NCBI RefSeq assembly: GCF_030272615.1
Contig: NC_081411.1
Location: forward strand, 46,228,517 to 46,292,516
Direction of reading: 5' to 3'
Length of the DNA stretch: 64,000 nt
From: Cryptomeria japonica
Lineage: Eukaryota; Streptophyta; Pinopsida; Cupressales; Cupressaceae
In this document: positions 44,706 to 55,891 of the stretch, piece by piece
How positions within the stretch are numbered: the stretch's first letter is position 1
How the letters are laid out: each line of letters begins with the position of its first letter
Notes under the pieces: model-generated
What the model was told of the DNA's origin: nothing
Databases searched by the model: none
The model's input: only the letters and a program-made list of their open reading frames with translations
Program-made: the position numbers and the translations under genes

Positions 44706-47183
44706 CCCCCCTCAAGTGCAACTTAGGGGAATGAAGACGCAAGTCAACAATGCAAGTTTGGTCCTGGCTACTAGGCCATGATAGGTACCCATGTACAATA
44801 TGAAAATGCAAGCAAACCTATGTAATGTGATCTCTCACAACGGAGAAAGGGAGAAAACCTAGTGGGAAAAAATCCCCCCAAAAGAGAGATAAATGTACAA
44901 AATAATCTCAAAGAAGAAGGACAAAACATCAAAGAGGAAAAAGTACCCCTCATAAGAGAGGAAGGAGAAGTCAACTAACCCCCCTAATGAGACATCCTGC
45001 ACCCCAAGATAGATCACAACTGCTGGAACTTACTCTTAGTGAAGGGTTTGGTGAATATGTATGCAACCTACTCTGATGTAGGACAATACTGCAAACCAAT
45101 GACCTACTCCTGAATCATCTCTCGGATGTAGTGCATATGAATCTCGATGTGTTTGGTTTGCTGATGCTGAACCGGGTTCTTCGAGATTGCAATAGCACTT
45201 TGATTGTCACAATGCAAAACTGTTGGTCATGGAGTGCAGAATTCAAAATCCATGAGAATACGTTGAAGCCAAATAGTTTGAGTTTCTGTATTAACAGTCC
45301 CTTGATACTTAGCTTCACTCGAAGAGAGAGCGATAGCATGTTGCTTCTTTCTTTGGCAACAAATAGGGACTAAGCCAAGGTGGAAGTTGTAACCAGAAGT
45401 AGACTTACGATCATCAAGATTGCCAACCCAATCGGAGTTTTTGTATCCAACCAAGCGAAGTCTTGTACCTGCTACATAGTGAATCCTATAATGATGTGTA
45501 CCCTAGATGTAGTGTAGGATGTGTTTGGTGGATTTCCAATGAAGCTCACGTGGTTCCTGCATGAAGTGGGAAACCATGCCAACTGCAAATGAAATGTCAA
45601 GGCATGTGTGAGACAGGTAGATGAGACTACCCACAAGTTGATGATATAATGTGGCTTAAACTGGTGGAGAAGAGCACCTAGCCTCAAGCTTGACTCCTAA
45701 AAGAAAGGGAGTCGATGCAGGCTTACAATCAGCCATATGAAAGCATGCAGGTAGAACAAGAGCATACTTGGGCTAGAATAGTGTGAAATATCGATCTTGA
45801 GAAAGTAGTGAAAAAGACCCATGTCAATCATAGCAAATCTGTCATGCAAAGTAGATTTGACATTGGTAATGATGGATACAATGCTCCCCGTAATGATAAA
45901 ATCTTCAACATAGAGCACAAGTATCAAATGTGAGTCATCCTGTCACAAAATGTAGACATTCAGATCAGAATGACATCTGTTGAACCCTGCTAAGAGAAGG
46001 ATGAAATACATCTTGGTGTACCAAGCCCTAGGGGCCTACTTAAGGCCATAAAGAGATTTCCTCAGTCTACAAAACAAGGAAGAATCCAGGATGAAACCTT
46101 GTGTCTACTCGAAATATATCTCCTCATCAAGGTCCCCATGAAGAAAAGCACTCTTGACATCCATCTATTGTACAACCCAACCATGAGCTTTAGCAATAGC
46201 AAGTGTCAAGCGAATGGAGTTCATCTTGGCTATGGGCACAAAGGTCTCAATATAGTCAACACCTGGAACTTGTGAGAAACCTTTTGCAACAAGTTGAGCC
46301 TTATAATTATCTACACTACCATCTACTGCAAACTTGGTCCGATGGATTCACTTACATCAAACCATCCCTCTCTCCTTGGGGAGAGGGACTAACTCCCATG
46401 TGTTGTTCCTCATCAAGGAACTATACTCTTCCTCCACAGCTTGGTCCCACTCAGGAAACCCTGATGCTTCCTTAAATGTCTGTGGATCGGAAGCGGTAGC
46501 AATGTATGCATGTGGAAGGTCCTGATGTTTTTATTGAGTCCTCTATGTATCTAAACAGTCCTCAACAAGAGAACTTGCTGACTCAAGTGTCTATCGAGCC
46601 CAATGAGGTCTAGGTGGAGGTGGAGAATGAGTCTCCTCAACTGCAAGTGGACCCTATGGAAGTGTAACCCTACGAGTCAGAGTTGAAGGAGTCTCACCAT
46701 CTGAATCACTCTCATCACTATCCACAATGGAGGAAGGTAGAGGAGGAAGAGTGGCTAAGATAAGAGAGCTTTCCTCAAAAGGAACACTCCTCTCAATAAA
46801 TACCTCATGTGTCTCAAGATCCATCAATCGATATGCCTTAACACCCTCAAGATATCAAACAAAACTACAAGGCCTACTCTAAGGTTCTAATGCCTTACAT
46901 TTCTCCGGAGGAATGTGAGCCCATGCTGGACACCCAAAGACTCTAAAATGCCTCACAATTGGTTTTCAACCAGCCCAAGCCTCAAAATGAGTAATACCTA
47001 TGAAAGCTTTGTGAGGAACTCGATTTTGGATGTGTGTGGCACAACTGATAGCCTCTACCCAAAAGAGAGATCAAGAGAACATGCATGTATCATATAGCTA
47101 GCCATTTCTTTGAGAGTTCTATTCTTGCATTCTGCAACTCCATTTTCTTGTCGAGTGTAGGCAACAAAATTCTGAACTTCTCC
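44706..47183 (-). pseudogene. Copia-D pol, 3' half (integrase end, RT, RNase H)
   Basis: Right to left: an integrase fragment NGVAECKNRTLKEMA, 'FRVFGCPAWAHIPPEKCKAL', RT start EEEYSSLMRNNTWELVPLPK, 'MDVKSAFLHGDLDEEIYFE', a catalytic box that reads LYVEDFIITG (first Asp of the pair changed to Glu), and RNase H 'NSDWVGNLDDRKSTSGYNFH' then ALSSSEAKYQGTV. A long C-terminal tail follows, typical of this lineage, whose LTR and untranslated region differ from the other copia elements here. The 5' half (gag, protease, most of integrase) is missing: at about 47183 the sequence joins the middle of another LTR. Confidence 0.88.
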
Positions 47184-48157
47184 CTATTAGGAACCAAGCT
47201 TGTTAAAGCATTACAAAAAGTCCTGTTAAGAGCAGATCCTGTTAGGGACCACCCGGTTAAGGGATTGAATATAATTCATTATTAGAAGCAATACCCTGTA
47301 AGGAGTAAACTTGGTAGAGGATTTGAAATCCAAGCTAATGGACCACCTGGTTAGAGGATTTGAATAACACTAAGCTTGTTAGAGCTTACCTAGTTAGGGG
47401 ATTTGACTACTATAATTGTTAGAAAATAATAGGATTTTTCTGATCTATTTGAATAGCACTACACTTGCTTGTTCAGATCCTTTTGATGCTCCTATCTACC
47501 TTTACACAAACTACAGATACATCATCCGGTTTGGCAACCACACTTTCTTACTCTCAACTACAAATTGCCAACTCTACAATAAAATAACTCATCGACCTTA
47601 TAAACAAATCATCGGGTTGGTAACACATCATAAACCTAATTATCCCATAGAGGTTACAAACAAATCGGTTAAAGTATGACCGTTGGATTACATAATAATC
47701 ACTGCACATCATTCAAGATATCCTAGACCGCTCCTTGAATACCGCTTCATCGAACATTGTAGCTCATCACGCAGTTTATATTACATGCAATGAACTTTCT
47801 CATTACCAAGAAAAAAAAGTTAACTCAACATGCCAAAAAAACATTTGAAACTCTTCTCATACAACATCCATACATGTCATAATCATTACTACTCATTATT
47901 AGATCATAGACCAATACAACCAATTCACCAAACTTTATTGGTTAGGGTTTATCATATCAATAGGTAGGGTTTACCGGTTCATCTTTCCATTTCATAGCAA
48001 TACCGGTTCCTCCACAAATTTACCTATCGGTTGTAGTTCCCTTCATTAGCTCTTCCTACCAGTTACAAAACAATATTATAACAACACCATTACTGGTTAT
48101 AATTGACATCAATGACAACATAACATTTCATTAATGCAATCATCATGCAAATGATAA
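47184..48157 (-). repeat. Truncated copia LTR (copia-E 3' LTR)
   Basis: This is an LTR of the 'CCTAACAGGATC / CCTCTAACCAGGTGG' type, missing its 3' end with the C-tract. Its right edge meets a purine tract (minus CCATCAATGCCAAAGGGG then AAGA), so it is a 3' LTR. The first bases are mutated away from TGTTGGC. The left edge is a deletion junction with copia-D integrase. Confidence 0.65.
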
Positions 48158-49347
48158 GAATCTTCCCCTTTGGCATTGATGGCAATACAAGTATCAATAT
48201 CATTGATTGCTGTAATTGTGAAAAGGAATCCTAGTTTATATTTTACCATGTACTCTCCTTGTCTTCAACTGGTAACTAGCTATAGATCAATCATACAGTT
48301 CTTCTCATATAGTTATTCTCCCTCATAATCACATAGTTCTTCTCCCCCTTTCACAATAATGCCAAAGTGAAAGTAAAACATACAATGTCAAACTCCACTG
48401 CTAAGCATCATCAACTGACAAGTTGACGCTCCCCTTGTGGAATAACACCACTCTACACCAATCCTATTGTAAAATTTTGCAAGTAGCTCTGGGACTGATG
48501 TACTCTATATCATGCTCAATTTACCTCATGTAGGGGTACAACCCCTAGCTGACTTCTAAGATACTCAAAAGTAGTCTAAGGTAGAGGTTTAGTAAAGATA
48601 TATGCAAGTTGCGCCTTGGTAGAAACATGCTCCAATATCACATCTTTACTCTGTACATTTTCTCTCAAGAAATGATACTTCAATTCAATATGCTTGGTTT
48701 GTGCATGCAAAACAGGATTTTTTGAAATATTTATGGCACTAGTATTATCACATAAGATCTTTATTGGTTCTATAAACTTCATCTTGAAACATTCTAGAAT
48801 GTGTCTCATCCAGATAGCATGGGTACAATTCATATAATCTGCAACATAATCATCTTCATCAATAGACTGAGATATACAACTCTGCTTCTTGCTACTCCAT
48901 GAAACAAATGTTCCACCAAGAAAGAATGCTCCACGGGTTGTTCTTTTCCTATCATCAACATTACCTGTCCAGTTTGCATCTGTATACACCTTCAAATCAA
49001 AGTTACCTGCATATGGATAGCATACACCATAGTCAATAGTACCTTTCAAATATCTAAATATCCTCTCGGTCGCTATCAAGTGTGCTTCCTTTGGATTCTT
49101 TTGAAATCTAGCAACTAGACAAACTGCATGAGCTATATCCGATCTGTTGTGAACAACATAGTGCAGTTTCCCTATTATTGACCTGTACTCCTTTTCATCA
49201 ACAGATGTGGCTTCATCCTCCTTAGACAATTTACAACCTGTAACCATTGGTGTCCCAACTGGTTCATAGTCACTCATACCAAATGTCTTTAATACCTCTT
49301 TCACATACTTAGATTGTGTGATAAAAATACCACTCTTCATTTATTGT
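48158..49347 (-). pseudogene. Copia-E 3' end (RT tail and RNase H)
   Basis: An open piece (48576-49340) runs from GIFITQSKYVKEVLKTFGM and 'VGTPMVTGCKLSKEDEATSV' through RNase H 'VYTDANWTGNVDDRKRTTRG' and KQSCISQSIDEDDYVADYMN to AYIFTKPLP, followed by about 400 bases of untranslated sequence to the purine tract. It closely resembles the copia-A C-terminus. It stops abruptly on the right near 49347, shortly before the CACTA element, so the RT catalytic part is missing. Confidence 0.88.
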
Positions 49348-49406
49348 AAAATGGGATTCACTAAACAAGGAGTTCAACATAATGAAATTTTTAATAAACT
49401 TAATGT

Positions 49407-49436
49407 CACTAATACATTTGGCCTAAAATTCCGACG
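49407..49436 (+). repeat. CACTA left terminal inverted repeat
   Basis: CACTAATACATTTGGCCTAA and ten following bases, pairing with the right end with a few mismatches and one indel. Confidence 0.9.
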
Positions 49437-50689
49437 GAGAAGGTATATTGTGATGAAATTCGATTTTTTTTTTTAAAAATGTCTGATTTCATCGGAATTC
49501 CAATGATAATACAACATTTGGTTTCGATGGAGAAGGAATTGGTAATGACATTTTGGTTTTTTTAGAAAAAGTGCCCACGTTTGTCGAAATTCCAATGACC
49601 ACGTGCATTACTTCAAAAAAAAAAGAAAAGACCAAGTCATTTCATAAATCTCACGTCTTTGTCCTGTCGACCTCTGCCATTACTTCATCCTGCCTCTTCC
49701 TCCCACATCTACCATTACAAAATCCCACCTCTATAGGGAACTAGTCGTGGAATGAAGTGGTGCTGTAGGAGCAGCTATACCAGGATACCAGGGGATGGGA
49801 AACTTTCCAGCTTCATGGTAGGAATTTTGTTATGTTTTTGTTTTTGTGTTTTGTTAGGAATTTTCAATTCTGGGCATTATTTAATGTAATAAGGGCATGT
49901 TTTGGGCCCATTTATAAGCGTTTGGAATTTTGTTAGGGGTGTATGGGTTTAGGATTTAAACTGATAATGAGGGAGGACAATCCGGTGGGGTTCCCTAAGA
50001 GCCTCCCTCCCTTCAACTGAACTGTCGAGAACCTAACTTCCTCAATCGGGGGTGAACTACCTCCATCCTTTGGACTGGCTTCAATCCCTCTTCAACGGGA
50101 TGGAGAATAACAACTGTGGATCGATCCTTCAACCAGAAAAAAATCAAATGGAATAGATCTTCTTCCACCATAGAATAATAGGGGCATACAATAGTAGGGG
50201 TGCCGACATAACCCCTCTCTCCATTTATCATCGTTCTCGAATACATGACTGTAGAAGTGACCAATGTCCATTTAGCTAATAAACCATCGATCAATTGATC
50301 ATTTTTCTCGCAGACATGATTGGTGAAGTGACCGAAATCAATGACTCTAACCTACATTGCACATTGAATGAAGGTTATCCTAGAATCTGAAGTAGTGAAG
50401 GTGAACCTCCATCTAGAATAGGGAACCCCTGTAAGGAGAGGTGTTAGTTGTTCCTCACTGCTTCCCTTCATCTGGTAGAGGCAACAAAGAAAGAAGCCTC
50501 AGTGATAGATCCATTTCATGATCCTGTGGGCAACTACTACTATAGTTGTCCTTCACTGCTCTATTCTCTGATATCTACTACTACTCAAATTGAGGTGAAT
50601 ATGTACAAATTAAGGTGATATCCCTACTACAAAACCATGAGAGTAGTGATCGAGTGCTATTTTTTGTCGTTGTTTTGGAAAGGAGCATA
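49437..50689. other. CACTA left interior, no recognised gene
   Basis: Subterminal motifs (tccgacgg, atcggaattcc) run to about 49620. Near 49820 a sequence like an exon end (CTTCATG then GTAGGA) suggests a transcribed leader. A 93-codon minus-strand frame (50013-50294) has no match I know. Confidence 0.4.
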
Positions 50690-51050
50690 AGTGTACCGTT
50701 AGGAAGGTGGTATAAAATGGTGAAGGATGATAAGATAGGGAGGAAAGATAGGGAGGTAAGTGATGAAGGATGTAATGGTGAAAGAGTAAGTTAGGATATG
50801 TTAGGGGTTTGGAAGGTAGGAAAGTGAATGGGGGGAGATAAATTAAGGATGTGAAGGATGGAATGGGGTTAGGTAGGTGAAGTAAAAGTAAGTGTGTATG
50901 AGGTTAAGGATTAGGATAGGATATAGGAAAGTGGAGGAGGTTAAGATAGGGGATATGAAAGGTAGATGGAAGGTAATAATGATAGGAAGTGAGGTAAAGG
51001 TTATGAGGTGTAGGTTAGAAAATAGGGTGTAGGAAATGGAAGGAACGGTC
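50690..51050 (+). repeat. Purine-rich, strand-asymmetric tract
   Basis: About 360 bases in which the plus strand is overwhelmingly A/G with scattered T (units such as GATAGGGAGG, GGTAGGAAAG). It has little coding sense and may form unusual DNA structure. Confidence 0.6.
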
Positions 51051-51940
51051 ATATCACTTTGAGAGTTTTCACCAAGATGAGTAGCCCGAGTATGGACCTC
51101 AAATCTTACAAGCCATGAGGATCCACTTGTAGTAGAGAAGCATATACTTGCATCTTCGGAGCTTATTAGGAGTTCACCTTGAATTTGGGAAATACACATA
51201 GCAGAGATAGAATATTGATCAATACACATTACCTAGCCTCATCATGCATAAATACAAGAGGTATAGACTATAGCAAGCACATATCATGAGCCAAAGGATC
51301 ATATTCGAGAGTTGCTTCATCTCCAATCCTCTACATTTTTAAGATCCACAAATGGGGTTGAGGTTAAGTCTTGGTTACTTAGCTTGGATTTACGCTTTGG
51401 GTTGCATCTATATGTGAGCAACTTAAAGGCATAATTTTCAATGCAAGTTTTTAGAGGACTTGATTCCACCTTGTGGTACTGGGAGGATAAAATGCACCAA
51501 CTCACATTGGAAACCCTCTCCAAATACCATTTTGGAGTGCTTCAAAGTGTGTTCTATTCCAAAATATTTTTGACAGAGATGCATAGATGAGTTTCACAAT
51601 TTACATAATAAGGTTTCATAGTGGCTCAACATGAGAGTTAGATTTTGGAGTTCTTATAGTTTGTATATTACATTCAAGACAATTTACTTCTCAATTATTT
51701 CATTAGGGGTGGAAAGCCAAAATTTCAGTTTTCCTACACATGGCCAATCCAAATGACTTTAGGGTTGCTATGGAAAAGTCTCTTATGGAAAAGGAGGTGC
51801 ATGGGAGGACACAAGAGGCATGAGAGAAGTTTGTAACCAGTTATGGCAAAGTCTCTCATTTTAGGTATGACAGACTATAGGGCTATCAAGCTAGGCCTTC
51901 TATGACTCAACAACCTGTTAGGGGAGAATCTAGTATTTTT

Positions 51941-51995
51941 AGTAATTAGGATCTTCTAATTATGGTGGGGCCTAGCCAACATAGGGTTATATGAG
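51941..51995 (+). repeat. 55-bp direct repeat, copy 1
   Basis: GTAATTAGGATCTTCTAATT and the bases after it (ATAGGGTTATATGAGA at the end) recur almost exactly at 52414-52468, about 420 bases away, inside the CACTA element. Confidence 0.8.
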
Positions 51996-52413
51996 AGGCA
52001 CATGCTATGTATATGTTAGTATTAGATAGAGAGTTCCCACAAGGTTTTAGAGTAGGTGGACACCATCCTAGGATGTCAAAGTAGATAGTTGATATGTGGG
52101 TCTTTACCCTCCCAACCACTCAACATATACTACCATGGGTCTTTACCCTCCCAAACACACAAAGGTCAAAGGAAGATTCACTACTGCAACACTCACTTTT
52201 TGTGATAGTCTCAAGCACTTAGGATAGTCACTCCTTTCATGGCCATTCTTCTTCACACAACACTCTCTAACATTAATTATGATAATAGTGTATCTCCTTA
52301 AACCTTCCACCAACACCTAACTCAATACCAAACTATTTCCCAATCTTGCTAATGGACTAATTAACTCAACTCACTATGAAATTGTGATGGTCAATGCAAG
52401 GTTTAGGACAGTA

Positions 52414-52468
52414 GTAATTAGGATCTTCTAATTATTGTGGGGCCTAGCCAACATAGGGTTATATGAGA
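52414..52468 (+). repeat. 55-bp direct repeat, copy 2
   Basis: Second copy of the repeat at 51941. The spacer holds two close copies of TGGGTCTTTACCCTCCCAA (52097 and 52137). Confidence 0.8.
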
Positions 52469-52487
52469 CAAGGGTAAGTTCACTAGT

Positions 52488-52560
52488 GATTTCTCCTTCA
52501 ATTCTTGATGAATGCTTCATTGCCTGTTCACTTGGAATTGAATTGATTTTATAATTAAGA
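52488..52560 (+). repeat. About 70-bp module, copy 1 of 3, next to a PPR fragment
   Basis: The module contains TGTTCACTTGGAATTGAATT then GATTTTATAAT. It recurs at 55114-55173 and 55892-55968, where it precedes the DRM fragments. Confidence 0.75.
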
Positions 52561-52745
52561 AATGAACTATTTGGTCAGATGCCTCAAACAAATGTGGTCT
52601 AATGAAATGCTATGATTGCAGGATATGCACAAACAATGTTTATTGAAATGGATTTATAAAATTCCAATGAAATCTGATCGATGGGTATAAAGTCGGACCC
52701 TACAATGGCTAGTAGCCTTTACCCTCTACAACCTTTGCCATCATT
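52561..52745 (+). pseudogene. Captured PPR gene fragment (plus strand)
   Basis: The plus strand reads NELFGQMPQTNVV, two stops, NAMIAGYAQT, and later a GIKSDPTMASSLYP-like stretch. This is the 'LFxxMPxxNVVSWNAMIAGYAQ ... GxKPDxxTxAS' pattern of pentatricopeptide repeats of the PLS class in plants, which bind organellar RNA. The Ser-Trp of the motif is lost to stops. It is a short broken piece inside the CACTA element, not a gene. Confidence 0.75.
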
Positions 52746-54299
52746 CTTCCAGTCTATGTGAAAATGAGAGCTTGACAGTATTCTTTCACTTTTAGCTAGC
52801 TAAATTTTTCAAGAATTTTATCTCTATATTTAATATTTCTTTTCTTGCATGAATCTATTAATTTTGAGATAACAGATCTTGCCTTCATATATTGATCCTA
52901 GTTTATCCCTTTAACCTTGATTAATTTATTTAGAGTATTTAGTTCCATTTTAATCCTTTCTTTTACAATTAAATATTATTAAAAAATTATATTATTGTTC
53001 CAAATTTTGTGGATATTTATGACTACAAAATTTTTACTACACCACGCATCTTGGTACTTCTTACTTTTAGAAGCTTACTCCTCTAATGTGATATAAACCT
53101 ATTTTAAAAATTATATTATCATTATACTCGAGCCATTTGGAAAATATAAAAAAATATATCCAATCTCTTAACTATTTTTCTGAAACCTAGCATTTTGTTT
53201 GCCCATGTGAGTGCTCCATTCCTAGAACTAATAAATAAAGAGTGTATTCATGTAGATAAATGATTTAAAATCAATTTGTGATAGTAAAAATTCACATAGC
53301 ATGTATAATTAATTTATTTATGATGGAATTTTAAATGTAATAAATTATCTCCTATATTTATCTCCTAAAGGTGGGGCAATTAGGTCCATATATGATGAAA
53401 ATCAAAATAAATAGTTTGAAGATAATATTAGTTACCTAAAGTATATTTCACTTGATTATTTAGTATATCATAACTATTTTGACAAATTTTGAAACCATTA
53501 GAGGTACCTTTTGCTTCTGTAGATGAGGCATTCATTCACGTTGAAGTTGTGATAGCTTATTTGCCTCTTTATAGACAACAAATTATCCATATGAATTATC
53601 ATATATACTTGTAACCCCCATCCCAAACCACCTATTTCACTCTTCTTCCTTTGTGTACCTCTTTTATTCTTCCATTACCTCTTTGCTTACCTAAATTCAA
53701 TCCAAAACATAGTGTATATAGCATCAAAAAAAATCCATATTTGATTAATATTATCCATAACATATCGAAAAGACAAATACCACACTTACTGTGTCATCAA
53801 CCAAAACTAATTTACTTACATATTCAAAGAGTTCAATAATGCGTTGCTCCACACATGTCCTCGAAGGTTCAAGAAATACTTATCCTCTATTGGTCCAAAC
53901 TTTAAATCACTTTCCATGCATGAAAATAATTGCAACCATACACAAATTCCCACCCAATAGATTCTCTCAAACTAGTTTACTATCTTAACATAGGGTAAAG
54001 GAAAAGCGGGCCAAAATAGGAATCCAAGTGTCTTAAAATCCTTCAAGACCATAGAGGTGAGGATTGAATTTCTTTCTTTAGTGGTATCATTCTCTAGATT
54101 AATTAGTTTGGGATTCTATTAGGACCTTTTCCTAATTAAAAAAAATATATAAAGATTACATCGCTAAATATTGCATTCATAATAGAATAAATTTGTGCCA
54201 TATTGAGACTAAATTCATAATAGATTTATAGTGATGAATAAAGAAATATTTAAGATTCTCAAAAATTTGATGTTTTCTTTCTCCCAACCGTCATTGCAT
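52746..54299. other. AT-rich CACTA interior without recognised genes
   Basis: No open frame above about 65 codons, no repeat or motif I recognise, apart from long A/T tracts (52960-53420). Confidence 0.45.
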
Positions 54300-54690
54300 A
54301 TTGGGTGATCTTTGAGGCATTATGTCAAACAAATCATGTGCCTTATCTAAGCTTACACATTTTGCATGCATGTGTACCTGGGCAATTGCACTACAACATC
54401 TATACTCACTAATCACATTTGGTTGGAAGTTTCTAAACCTATTTCAAACACATTTTGTGCATATCCTACAATCATAGTATTCCATTAGATCGCATTTCTT
54501 TGATGCATCTCACCAAACAGTTCATGCACTTTCATGTCTAGACTTCCACATTTTCCAAACATGTCAAAAAAATAATTTCCAACCGTAAGCATATGATATT
54601 AATTTCCCTTACCTTGTGCTTTGATGGAAGCCCATACTATGTTCCAAAGCTCCCATTTTAGCATAGGTAGAGATTATGTTAGCAAATAAA
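54300..54690 (-). pseudogene. Captured PPR gene fragment (minus strand)
   Basis: From the right: FANIISTYAKMGALEHSMGF then HQSTR; DMFGKCGSLDMKVHELFGEM; HQRNAI, stop, WNTMIVGYAQN; then HMHAKCVSLDKAHDLFDIMP and QRS. These are consecutive PLS-type pentatricopeptide repeats ('MYAKCGSLDxARxLFDxMPxRNVVSWNTMIAGYAQNG'). Several stops and small shifts make it non-functional. Together with the plus-strand piece at 52561 it shows that the CACTA element captured PPR sequence in both orientations. Confidence 0.85.
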
Positions 54691-55113
54691 ACTGATCGAA
54701 ATGGAAATCTATTTGTTGCATTGACTGTATTGTGAGGACGCTTATGTATTTCATCGACATCATAAAGTGGGAAAGGACATGAGAATATCTCCTCGGGGAG
54801 GTATTCTATGATAGTTGTGAGGTAGATGAGAGTTTCTTATGCCATTTGCTTTGTTCTATTTAGTCAAACGTGGGAACACTGTTTCAATTCAAATGATAAT
54901 GGTGATTGTCTTTTTAATGGAAACGGACGGGAGGGACATCAAGGGAAGGAATGGGCCCATAGCACACCTAAGAAGTAAAAGCTTAGTGTGTGTTGTTTAA
55001 GGCTGCCCCCTTAAGACATCATAATTGATTGGCTCTTCACTCCTACGACCTTCAAAATTCTTTAATGGCTTCGTTGAGTCCTTTGGTCTTCCAAATGCAC
55101 CTGCACCAACTTG
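54691..55113. other. CACTA interior, unrecognised
   Basis: Around 420 bases with no gene or repeat I can name, lying between the PPR fragment and the first DRM-containing unit. Confidence 0.4.
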
Positions 55114-55480
55114 AATTCTCCTTCAATGCATGATTGTCTATTCACTTGGAATTGAATTGATTTTATAATGAAGAGATCACTTGAATTGTAGGTAGACCCC
55201 TTCAAATGACAGGGTAGGCTTCCTTTTATACCTAATATATGTCTTGAAAACATTTTATCCTGATGGCTTTAAATTAAAGTACTTTCTCTTCTATCTGGTA
55301 TTGGTGGAGCAAAGGTTGCATTGCATCATCCTAGGATACATATTTCCACAGATACAATATAAGTTAAATGTATCCTAGGTCGATGCAAAGCAACCTCTGC
55401 TCTAGAGATCACCAGAAAATAGAGAAAGAACTTTAATTTAATGCCATTAGGATAAAAGTCTTTAATCAAGATAGATAAAT
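55114..55480 (+). repeat. DRM-containing unit, copy 1 of a direct duplication
   Basis: About 370 bases recur at 55892-56270 with high similarity, including the 70-bp module, 'CCTTTTATACCTAATATATG', and inverted repeat 1. The duplication therefore copied a complete hairpin. Confidence 0.88.
55235..55473. repeat. Inverted repeat 1 from DRM sequence (arms about 106 bp)
   Basis: The left arm (55235-55341) and right arm (55368-55473) are reverse complements with a few mismatches, closed by a perfect CCTAGGATACAT stem and a 26-base loop. The left arm read forward gives KVLSLLSGIGGAKVALHH, DRM catalytic motif I. The right arm read backward gives the same region. Confidence 0.85.
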
Positions 55481-55538
55481 GGTATGCAACTGGATCTATT
55501 TGGAATGCATTACCCAAACAACACAATCGATCAGTCAC
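55326..55538 (-). pseudogene. DRM-type DNA methyltransferase fragment (motifs X and I)
   Basis: The minus strand gives LGNAFQIDPVAYHLSILIKD (motif X region), FYPNGI, then a stretch out of frame where another frame reads KVLSLFSG (motif I, S-adenosylmethionine binding), then AEVALHRPRIHLTYIVSVEI. In MET1 and CMT enzymes motif I precedes motif X. The order X then I is specific to DRM enzymes (domains rearranged methyltransferases), which perform RNA-directed de novo DNA methylation. The piece is under 80 codons, frameshifted and incomplete. Confidence 0.88.
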
Positions 55539-55891
55539 CTTTGAAAAGAAAGTGGTATAATAAAATATTTAGGCATAAAATAGATGAAATGCACTCCGTA
55601 CTACTACTGCACAATATTTTGGTCGATGATATTTTTAAAATAGTAAAGGAAGGTGTATGGAACAACCAAATTCCTATCATTATAAACAATGAATATTTTA
55701 AGATCCTTTTATGATGTGTAACTTGAGAATATTTATGAAAGTTCCCTAAATGAATACACTTTAAACTGATTTTAATATACCTTGAAGTGTGCAATATGGA
55801 AGGTTTGTATTCTTAATCTCCTACCCATTTCTTAACTTAAAAGATGATATCTTTATTAAATATCTCCTCTATTAAATATCTTTATTAACTT
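55539..55891. other. Spacer between the two DRM units
   Basis: About 350 bases, AT-rich. Short plus-strand and minus-strand frames look fortuitous. Not recognised. Confidence 0.4.

Noticed and set aside
55539-55794. Short frames on both strands between the DRM units
   Set aside because: AT-rich, no homology, overlapping one another on opposite strands.
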